Both the position numbers and the translations under genes were made by a program. Of a stretch of DNA of 64,000 bases, positions 16,163-25,700 are shown piece by piece. Under the pieces are notes generated by a model. The model was not told the DNA's origin. It worked only from the letters and a program-made list of their open reading frames with translations, and made no database searches. Origin of the DNA: Chamaesiphon sp041738715 (GTDB lineage Bacteria > Cyanobacteriota > Cyanobacteriia > Cyanobacteriales > Chamaesiphonaceae); NCBI GenBank assembly GCA_041738715.1, contig JBGSPI010000017.1:1-64000 (forward strand), given 5' to 3'. Within the stretch, counting starts at the first letter, position 1, and every line of letters begins with the position of its first letter.

Positions 16163-16263
16163 ATAGCAATCCTAAATGATTTCACTAGCTGACCTTATGT
16201 AAAATCCTTGCCTAGCAAGGGATAAGATTTCAGCTAAATTAGCAACTAATTTAGGATTGCTAT
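16163..16263. repeat. MITE-like palindromic element, 101 bp
   Basis: Perfect 15-bp terminal inverted repeats ATAGCAATCCTAAAT (16163-16177) and ATTTAGGATTGCTAT (16249-16263) enclose a smaller palindrome set: AGCTGA/TCAGCT arms and CCTTGCCTAGCAAGG at the centre. The whole forms a long imperfect hairpin between two convergent genes. TA at the outer edges would fit IS630/Tc1-type end chemistry, but no transposase is present. Confidence 0.75.
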
Positions 16264-16291
16264 ACTCAGTTTGTATAAAATAATCCTTAAG

Positions 16292-17728
16292 CTAATACGC
16301 CCCATCTCTCGTCAAAACTGCTCTAAATGTTTGAAAGAGAATACTTAGATCGAGAGCAAGTGACCATTGGAGAATATAGATGGTATCCCAATAAAAAACT
16401 TCGTCAGAATCGACATTAGAACGACCCTTAACCTGCCACAAACCGGTGATCCCAGGTAGAACCTCATGGCGAAGAAAATGATCCTTAGAAAACTTGGCGA
16501 CATCTCTGAGGGGAAGTGGTCGAGGGCCAACCAGACTCATTTCTCCCTGTAGAACATTGAGCAGTTGTGGCAATTCATCTAAACTATAACGACGGAGAAA
16601 TTTACCAACTTTGGTAATTCGAGGATCATTCTTAATTTTAAATAACACTCCACCTTTAATTTCATTTTTTGCTTCTAACTCTTGTTGCAATTCACTGGCA
16701 TTTTCAACCATTGTGCGAAACTTCCACACTTGAAAATGACGACCCTTTAAGCCGACTCGATCCTGTCTGTAGAAAATTGGTCCTGGAGATGTCGATTTGA
16801 TTAGGATCGCAATTATCAAGAGAACTGGACTAATCAAGACTAGAATTAGGGATGCTGCTAATAGATCGATCGCGCGTTTGAGCCAAAAATTCACGCCGAA
16901 AATCGGCAGGGATTTGAAGCGGATGGTGGGAATTTCCTCAATCATCTTGGTTTCCGAAGATTGTTGCGGTAGTTCGAGTCCAGTGGGAATTACCCGCAGA
17001 TGGATACCGGCTGATTTGAGGCTCCAAAACAGGAGAATGCGATCGTTCTCCAACTGCTGAGAGCAAATAAATACCTCACTGACATTATGCGATCGAATCC
17101 GCGTGATAATTCGATCTAATTGATCATCCATGTCCCAGTCTGACAAATCGATCTTCCCATCAATTCTAAATTGTCGCGATCGACTTAGCAATTTTCCAAC
17201 TTTCTCAACTTCTGCTGAGTTACCAATTAGGAAGATTGGTGTTTGAAAAATTGGATTGTGTTTGCGAATTTGAACGATTGCTCGACTGAGGATAAACCGA
17301 GTTCCACCCACAAAGAGTAGACTCAACAGCCAAGCTAGCACAAAGACTGACCGCGATACCCATAAACCAGGATGGTAGAAAAAAGCTGCGATTAATAAGA
17401 TGATTTGCGCCAGCGTTAGTGATTTAAATAATTTTGGCAGCGTGTGAAGTTTGTCATCGGTGCTATAGAGTCCTGATGCTGTCAGAGTTCCTACCCCAAC
17501 TATGGCGATCGGAAATACTGAGCTAAACAGATGAATGGCATCGACAGGCGTGCCAACACGATCTGCTACAATCCAAGCACAAGATAGCATCAAACCATCG
17601 AGAACCATTAAACCGATCGACTGTACCGCAGCGACTAGGGTGCGCCACCGAATTAAAAAATTTGCCGCTCTGATGTCCCCTGACTGCCAGGTAGTACGGC
17701 TGGGGGTGAATCTGTGCAAGTCGGTCAT
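16292..17728 (-). CDS. Polyprenyl-phosphate glycosylphosphotransferase (WbaP/CpsE-like initiating sugar transferase)
   Basis: 478 aa. About five membrane helices cover the N-terminal third (for example V-L-D-G-L-M-L-S-C-A-W-I-V and I-I-L-L-I-A-A-F-F-Y), then a CoA-binding-like domain (residues ~150-260), then a further helix and the bacterial sugar-transferase domain with F-Y-R-Q-D-R-V-G-L-K-G, V-W-K-F-R-T-M, L-R-R-Y-S-L-D-E-L-P-Q-L-L-N-V-L and L-V-G-P-R-P, ending W-Q-V-K-G-R-S. It transfers a sugar 1-phosphate (often glucose or galactose) to undecaprenyl phosphate, the first step of capsule or exopolysaccharide repeat-unit synthesis. It is divergent from ugd and the NRPS/glycan block and is the natural initiating enzyme for it. 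Confidence 0.92.
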   Translation of the reverse strand: MTDLHRFTPSRTTWQSGDIRAANFLIRWRTLVAAVQSIGLMVLDGLMLSCAWIVADRVGTPVDAIHLFSSVFPIAIVGVGTLTASGLYSTDDKLHTLPKLFKSLTLAQIILLIAAFFYHPGLWVSRSVFVLAWLLSLLFVGGTRFILSRAIVQIRKHNPIFQTPIFLIGNSAEVEKVGKLLSRSRQFRIDGKIDLSDWDMDDQLDRIITRIRSHNVSEVFICSQQLENDRILLFWSLKSAGIHLRVIPTGLELPQQSSETKMIEEIPTIRFKSLPIFGVNFWLKRAIDLLAASLILVLISPVLLIIAILIKSTSPGPIFYRQDRVGLKGRHFQVWKFRTMVENASELQQELEAKNEIKGGVLFKIKNDPRITKVGKFLRRYSLDELPQLLNVLQGEMSLVGPRPLPLRDVAKFSKDHFLRHEVLPGITGLWQVKGRSNVDSDEVFYWDTIYILQWSLALDLSILFQTFRAVLTRDGAY

Positions 17729-18326
17729 GAAGTTACCCTGAAGCTAAAATAATAAACGGTAAATAAATATTTATTGATTCTGGTGTGTAGTAGTTTCTGC
17801 ATATTGACGATAGCCTTTAATGTTCTTCTAGCTCGATCTTCAAACAGCGATCCAAGCACAGCTATTAACTACCATAACCATATTTGAGAGTTGGCAAAAA
17901 TTTTGGGCTTTATCCAGATTGACACTCGATATTATCATTACCGAGAAATACAGATCTTGTCAATCAACATTTCGCTTAAATATCAATCGATCGAGACTAG
18001 CAACTCGATTAGTATTCAGTCATCTGGCTGTTGAAGATAAAGTTGACGGTAGAGTTATAGTGGTGGAGAATTTGAGTTCAAAATGATAATTTCTAATAGA
18101 ATCGATCAATTCGTTGAATTTTTTTAAATTTACTTACTTTTAGCGATCTGAGTCTCAATTTTTAGAGATCTAGATCACAATATATTGAATACACATATTG
18201 CATATTTCACGACAATTAGGGATCATGCCAATGTTCATTAATCTTGATTCGATCTATTAATCAGTCAATTCTTTCAGAGATCGATCGAATCCACAATTTT
18301 TCATCAGATTCAGGAGTAAATTAGAT
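17729..18326. other. 598-bp intergenic region upstream of the NRPS/glycan block
   Basis: AT-rich region between two divergent operons. I see no ORF, RNA gene or strong repeat, only scattered GATCGATC words. It must hold the promoters for both sides. The only clear signal is the ribosome binding site AGGAG at 18312-18316 before the ugd start. Its length suggests complex regulation. Confidence 0.5.
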
Positions 18327-19715
18327 ATGCGTGTTTGTACAATTGGGACTGGGTATGTTGGGTTGGTGACGGGGGCTTGTCTAGCACATATCGGACATGA
18401 TGTGGTGTGTGTGGACAATAATCCAGCCAAAGTGGAGTTGATGCAGTCGGGACAGTCGCCAATTTATGAACCAGGCTTATCAGAAATTATGCAGTCGGCG
18501 ATGACTGCGGGACGATTGAGGTTTACCACCGATTTAGCTTTTGGTGTCGAACATGGGGAGATTTTATTTATTGCAGTGGGTACACCGCCGTTACCGGATG
18601 GTTCTAGTAATACCCAATATGTGGAAGCTGTCGCTAAAGGGATTGGCGAACATCTCCAGGATAGTTATAAGGTAATCGTGAATAAGTCCACTGTACCAAT
18701 CGGTTCTGGTGATTGGGTGAAGATGTTGGTACTAGATGGGGTAGCTGAAGCGCGAAAACAGCTAAGTTTAGTTGGGGTAGGTGGTAATGAAGCAACTGTT
18801 GACACGAAGCCAAGCCACAATGTCAAGTTTGATGTGGTGAGTAATCCTGAATTTTTGCGTGAGGGTTCGGCGATACATGATACGCTGAATCCCGATCGCA
18901 TTGTCTTGGGTAGTAATAATCAAGCGGCGATCGATCTGATGTTAGCATTGTATGCACCGATTATTCACCGCGAAAATTTACCAGTGGTTCCAGTTTTAAC
19001 CACAGATTTAGGTTCGGCAGAAATGATCAAATATGCCGCAAATGCCTTTTTGGCTACAAAGATTAGTTTCATTAATGAAATTGCCAATATTTGCGAACGA
19101 GTAGGTGCAGATGTGACGCAAGTAGCCACTGGAATTGGATTAGATTCACGGATTGGTAATAAGTTTTTGAAGGCGGGAATTGGTTGGGGTGGTTCTTGTT
19201 TTCCCAAGGATTTAGCTGCACTGATTCATACGGGAGCGGATTATGGCTATGATGCTAAGTTGCTCAAAGCGACTGTCACTGTCAATCAACAGCAACGTGC
19301 TTTGGTAATCGAAAAACTCCAGAAAGAGCTAAAAATTCTCAAGGGAAAAACTATCGGTTTACTTGGTTTGACTTTCAAGCCTGATACTGACGATTTACGC
19401 GATGCTCCAGCCCTAGATATTATCAAAATGTTGATTAATCTGGGGGCAAAGGTAAAGGCTTATGACCCGATTATCTCTCATCAATCAATCGTTCATCCAG
19501 AGTTAACTGGAGTAAATTTAGTTGAGAATCCAGAACTCTTAGTTGTCGATACTGATGGACTTGTTTTGATGACGGAGTGGACAGAGTTTCAACAGATAGA
19601 TTATCAACAACTTGGAAGATTAATGAGGACTAAGTTGCTGGTTGATTGTCGAAATTTATTGACAGCAGAAGCAATTAACCAAGCTGGTTTAACATATATT
19701 AATATTGGATCTTAG
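18327..19715 (+). CDS. ugd: UDP-glucose 6-dehydrogenase
   Basis: 462 aa, typical length. N-terminal Rossmann motif G-T-G-Y-V-G-L-V-T-G (7-16), the family landmark E-F-L-R-E-G-S-A-I-H-D, catalytic Cys in G-W-G-G-S-C-F-P-K-D (Cys about 288), and a C-terminal UDP-binding domain with L-G-L-T-F-K-P-D-T-D-D-L-R. It oxidises UDP-glucose to UDP-glucuronic acid using two NAD+, supplying an acidic sugar for polysaccharide. A good ribosome binding site (AGGAG) lies 10 bp upstream. It is the first gene of a long plus-strand block; only 4 bp separate its stop from the ATG of the giant NRPS/PKS gene, so the two are almost certainly cotranscribed, tying sugar supply to the assembly line. Confidence 0.95.
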   Translation: MRVCTIGTGYVGLVTGACLAHIGHDVVCVDNNPAKVELMQSGQSPIYEPGLSEIMQSAMTAGRLRFTTDLAFGVEHGEILFIAVGTPPLPDGSSNTQYVEAVAKGIGEHLQDSYKVIVNKSTVPIGSGDWVKMLVLDGVAEARKQLSLVGVGGNEATVDTKPSHNVKFDVVSNPEFLREGSAIHDTLNPDRIVLGSNNQAAIDLMLALYAPIIHRENLPVVPVLTTDLGSAEMIKYAANAFLATKISFINEIANICERVGADVTQVATGIGLDSRIGNKFLKAGIGWGGSCFPKDLAALIHTGADYGYDAKLLKATVTVNQQQRALVIEKLQKELKILKGKTIGLLGLTFKPDTDDLRDAPALDIIKMLINLGAKVKAYDPIISHQSIVHPELTGVNLVENPELLVVDTDGLVLMTEWTEFQQIDYQQLGRLMRTKLLVDCRNLLTAEAINQAGLTYINIGS

Positions 19716-19719
19716 TTCG

Positions 19720-22700
19720 ATGGACAAATGTATTCATCATTTATTTGAAGAGCAGGTATTACTGACACCAGATTCAGTAGCTGTCGAATTTGAAGGTCAT
19801 CAACTCACTTATCAAGAGTTAGATAATCGATCGAGTCAACTAGCTAATTATTTGGCTGCTCATGGTGTTCGACCGGACTGTTTGGTGGGTATATTTGTCG
19901 ATCGATCTTTAGAAACGATCATGGGGATATTAGGCATTCTCAAAGCTGGTGGAGCTTATGTGCCACTCGATCCGAATTATCCCCAGGAGCGAATCAAATT
20001 CATGCTCCAAGATACTCAGGTATTGATCGTCCTCACTCAGTCACATTTAGTTAGCCAATTACCTAAAAGTTCAGCCCAAGTAATTGTTTTAGATACTGAA
20101 TGGGAGCAGATCCAATATGATTCGGTTAGTCAGCGACTGAAGTCGCCGCTGGTGATAGAAAGTCCGCCTACGCGGACTAATCAGAGACAAGATATTGATT
20201 TAACTAAATCTTCTCAGGAGCAGATCGATCGATATCGGGATGATGATATTTTAAGTGATGTAACTGCCGAAAATCTAGCATACGTCATGTATACTTCTGG
20301 ATCGACAGGTCAACCGAAAGGGGTGAGTGTCGTTCATCGTGGTGTGGTTAGATTAGTCAAGCAAACTAACTATGTGAGGTTAACTACTGCTGAAATATTT
20401 CTTCAGCTTGCACCGATCTCTTTTGATGCTTCTACTTTAGAGATTTGGGGCTGTTTATTAAATGGTGGAAAGCTGATTATTCCACCACCACAGACACTAT
20501 CGATCGATGAAATTGGTCAAATTATTCAGCAACATCAAGTAAATATCCTCTGGTTGACGGCTGGATTATTTCACGCGATCGTCGATACCAAGGTTGAGAT
20601 GCTTCAGCCATTAAAGCAACTATTGGCGGGTGGGGATGTTTTATCGGTTCCCCATGTTGAGAAATTTCTCCAAACAATAACAAGTTGTCAATTAATTAAT
20701 GGTTATGGGCCAACTGAGAACACCACATTTACCTGTTGTTATCCAATTACCTTACCCATCAAACAAGGCGAATCGATTCCCATTGGTCAGGCGATATCAC
20801 AGACCCAAGTTTATATCCTAGATGATGAGCTTCAACCAGTAGCGGCTGGCATTGCTGGTGAATTATATATTGGTGGTGATGGATTGGCGAGAGGCTATCT
20901 GAATCAACCGGAGTTGACAGCAGCGAAATTTATCCCTAACCCCTTCGATCTCCAGTCCAGATTGTATAAAACTGGGGATTTAGTTCGTTATTTACCCGAT
21001 CGGAATATTGAGTTTCTAGGTAGAATCGATCATCAAGTCAAAATTCGCGGATTTAGGATCGAGTTAGGCGAAATCGAACGGGCAATTGCTCAACATTCTA
21101 ATGTTAGAGAGAATGTCGTTTTAGCTCGTTCACGAGGGACAGGAGAAAAACAATTAGTTGCATATCTTGTCTTGCACGATCGCGATACATATTCACTGAA
21201 TAAATTTCGAGATTTTCTCCAGCAACGATTACCAGATTATCTAATTCCAGCGATATTTATCCTGCTGGAATCCTTACCTTTAACCCCAAATGGTAAAGTC
21301 GATCGCCATCAATTACCAGCCCCCAGTCGGGAACGTCCCCAACTGGAACAGGCATATATTGCACCACGAACCGATCGAGAACAACTCCTCACCAATATTT
21401 GGGTAGAGATCTTGGAAATCGATCGAGTTGGGATTGATGATAATTTCTTCGATCTGGGTGGCACTTCGATTTTAATCCTTCAGGTTGCTGTAAGTATCCA
21501 ACAGAAATTGGGGATTAAAGATTTACCGATCGTTAAGTTATTTCAGCATTCGACGATCGCTAAATTAGCTAAATATTTAGATAATATCTCTAACCCTCTA
21601 ACGGCTAATTCAGTACATCAGATCGATCGATTATCAACTGATAATGATGGAATTGCGATCGTCGGGATGGTCGGTAGATTTCCCGGCGCGAAGAATATTG
21701 ATGAATTGTGGCACAATCTTTGTGCGGGGATTGAATCAACAACTTTTTTTACAGATGCTCAGTTAGATCCTAGTATCGATCCGCAACTTGTCCAAGATCC
21801 TAGTTATGTGAAAGCTAGAGGAATGATTGAAGGTGGAGAGACATTTGATGCAGCATTCTTTGGGATTAATCCCCGTGAAGCGGAGGTCATGGACCCGCAA
21901 GCGCGAGTGTTTTTAGAACTAGTAGTTGAAGCCTTAGAAAATGCCGGATATACACCAGATAAATTCGCTGGATTAATTGGTTTATACGCTGGCTGCGGTC
22001 AAAATACCTATTTCGCTAAACATATTTGCGGTCGCCAGGAAATTATCGATCGAGTGGGTGAATTTCCGACGATGTTGGCAAATGAAAAAGACTTTTTGAC
22101 GACTCGTGCCGCTTATAAACTCAACCTCACCGGGCCAACTGTGACTGTCAGTACGGCTTGTTCTACTTCCCTCGTCGCCGTCAGTCAGGCGTTTCAATCA
22201 TTAATTAGCCATCAGTGCGATTTAGCCGTCGCGGGTGGTATTTCCTTGACTACGCCCCAAAATAGCGGTTATCTGGCGCAAGCGGGTGGGATGTTGTCTG
22301 GGGATGGGCATTGTCGCCCCTTTGATGCCGATTGTCAGGGGACAATGTTTAATAATGGTGCGGGTTTAGTCGTCCTCAAACGGGCGGCAGAAGCGATCGC
22401 TGATGGCGATCGCATTTATGCCGTAATTCGCGGTGTGGGGGTGAATAACGATGGGGCGGATAAGGTCAGTTTTACCGCTCCTAGTGTAGCAGGACAAGCC
22501 CAGGCGATCGCGATGGCGCAAGCCTCCGCTGATTTTCCGGCTGATAGCATTTCCTATATTGAGACCCACGGAACAGCCACACCATTGGGCGACCCGATCG
22601 AAATTGCCGCTCTGACCCAAGCATTTCGGCTTCAGACCGATGCTAAACAGTTTTGCGCGATCGGCTCGATCAAAAGCAATTTCGGGCATGTAGTGGCGGC

Positions 22701-25700
22701 AGCAGGGGTCGCAGGGCTGATCAAAACTGCCCTAGCTCTCTACCACAAGCAGATTCCAGCTAGTCTCAATTTTGCTTCACCTAATCCGCAACTCGATTTA
22801 GCGGATAGTCCCTTCTACGTCAATACTCAATTAGTTGAATGGGTGGCTGGAGCTACGCCCCGACGGGCGGGGGTGAGTTCCTTTGGTGTGGGGGGGACAA
22901 ATGCTCATGTTGTCTTGGAAGAAGCTCCCCCAGCTACAGCTTCGGGGGATTCCCGTCCCGGTCAGTTACTATTACTCTCTGCCAAAACTGAGACAGCTTT
23001 AGCGGCGGCAAGCGTTAATTTACAAAAACATCTCACAGCCCACCCAGAGATTAACTTAGCCGATGTCGCCTACACACTCAATCGCGGTCGGCAAACATTT
23101 AATTACCGTCGCTGTATCGTAGCGGGCAATGTACCTGAGGCGATCGCCAGATTATCCGAGTCTCCACGTGGATGGCAACACCAGAGCGAAACACGCGATC
23201 GACCGATCGTGTTTATGTTCCCCGGACAAGGTGCCCAATATGTAAATATGGGTCGTAATCTTTATGATACTGAGCCTGTATTTAGAGCAGTAGTCGATCG
23301 CTGTGCTGAAATCCTTAAACCTCTACTAGGAAAGGATTTAAGAGAGATCATCTATCCAGATCCTGAAGATCTGACAACGGCAGAAATCGCCCTCAAACAG
23401 ACCTTATTTACTCAGCCAGCCCTATTTGTCACCGAATACGCGCTGGCGCAACTGTGGCAAAGCTGGGGAGTCCAGCCCGCCGCTACTATCGGGCACAGTA
23501 TCGGCGAATTCGTCTCTGCTTGTCTGGCGGGAGTCTTTAGTTTAGCCGATGCCCTGATGTTGGTAGCAGCACGGGGGCGATTGATGTGGGATTTACCTGG
23601 CGGCTCGATGCTTTCGGTGCGATTATCGGCGGCAGAGATGGAAGCCCGATTGACGGGAAATATGACCATTGCGGCGATTAATAGCCCGACGCTGTGCGTT
23701 GTTGCGGGGGAAACTGAGCAAATCGATTTGCTCCGCCGTCAACTAGAAGCTGAAGAAATTGCCTGTCGCGAGTTACATACTTCTCACGCTTTCCATTCAC
23801 CGATGATGGATGGCATCATCGCCCCATTTGCTGAGATTGTCAGCGGTGTGAAATTATCACCACCACAAATCCCCTTCGTATCAACAGTAACTGGTGATTG
23901 GATCACAGACAAACAGGCGACAGATTCACTATACTGGGCTACCCATTTACGTCAAACCGTCAGGTTTGCCGACGGGATTCAAACAATCTGGCAGCAGCCA
24001 GCGCGGATTTTGTTAGAAGTTGGCCCCAGAACGACAACTACGACATTAGCTCGTCAACAAGCCAAAGATCTCCAGCAGCAAATCGCCATCTCGTCCCTGT
24101 CAGATCATCATGCCACCGAATGGACAGCCTTGCTGCAAGCAGTAGGACAACTCTGGCTACATGGTGGATCGATCGATTGGCACAGCTTCTATCAACAGGA
24201 AACACGATCGCGCATTCCCTTACCGACCTATCCATTCGATCGACAACGCTATTGGATCGACCCCCCAGTGCATCCAGATCGACTCAAGAATGCCCTTCAA
24301 CCGATCGATCCTCCCGTTCAGTTCAAAAACATCATTTCAGAACCACCAGTGCCAGCTATGTCAGCAAACCGTAACGAGACACTTATTCAAACACTTAAAG
24401 CAGTAATTGAGGAAACATCAGGACTAGAAATGACTGGTGTGGACGAGTCGATGACGTTTTTAGAGATGGGGTTGGATTCGCTCTCGTTAACCCAGGTGGG
24501 ATTGGCTCTGAAAAAGAAGTTTAAGGTTAAAGTTACGCTCAGACAATTATTAGAAATTTACCCCAGTTATGCCACCTTGGCTGATTTTTTAGCTCAGACT
24601 TTACCGCCGGAAATGTTGCCAGCTAATCCAGCCGTGGTGGTCAATAATCTGCCAGTCGGGGAAATTAGCGATCGAGTACATACTAATGGTTCTAATGGGT
24701 CTAATGGTTCTAAACCTCCAGAAGTTCTGAATGGCAATGGATCTAAACCTCAATTACCGATGCCAACTGTGTCAGCTAGTGGGGTCGAAAATCTGATCGC
24801 CCAACAGTTGCAAATTATGGCGCAGCAACTGGTGTTATTGGGTGTGAATCCCCCTGTTAGCTCTAGCCCCTCCCTGGAGAGTCCCACCCCTAGTACATCC
24901 CAGGCGGAACCCACCCCTAGCCCCTCCCAGGAGGGGATTAATAAGGATGATGAATTATTGGTGAGTCGGATTAAGTTGCCAACTGCGAATAAAAGTCAGA
25001 GTAAAACTTTGACACCACAGCAGCGTAGTGGCTTAGATAAAATCATTCAGACATACACCCAAAAAACGGGGAAATCCAAAGAATTTGCCCAAGCACATCG
25101 CGTTCATTTAGCCGATCCACGGACGGCGGCAGGGTTTAATCCGTTGATGAAAGAGATGGTTTATCCGATCGTAGTAGCGCGATCGAGTGGTGCTAAACTT
25201 TGGGATCTAGATGAGAATGAATACATCGATTTAAGTAATGGTTTCGGCTTAAATTTATTCGGTTGGTCGCCACCTTTTGTGACCCAAGCGATCGAAGCTC
25301 AACTAAAATTGGGGATGGAAATCGGCCCCCAAACGCCTTTAGTTGGCGAAGTTGCTAAACTGATGTGCGAAATGACTAATTTCGATCGAGCTGCTTTTTG
25401 CAATACTGGTTCGGAGGCTGTACTGGCGGCGATGCGGATGGCGCGGACAATTACCGGACGCAATTTAATCGCGATTTTTTCTGGAGCCTATCATGGGATG
25501 TTCGATGAAGTAATCGTGCGTGGAAGTAAGAAATTGCGATCGATTCCGGCTGCGCCAGGGATACCGCCCGAAATGGTCGAAAATATTGTGGTCATCGACT
25601 ATGACTCACCTGATGCACTGGCAATCCTGGCTAGTCGCGCTGATGAATTAGCTGGTGTGATGGTGGAGTCTGTCCAAAGTCGTCGCCCAGAGTATCAGCC

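Noticed and set aside
19705..19719. TTG start of the hybrid synthase at 19705
   Set aside because: It would overlap the ugd stop by 11 bp and adds only five residues; the ATG at 19720 lies 4 bp after the ugd stop.
23898..24374. 158-aa plus-strand ORF within the hybrid synthase
   Set aside because: Out-of-frame reading of the AT-ACP region; Ser/Arg-rich by codon shift.
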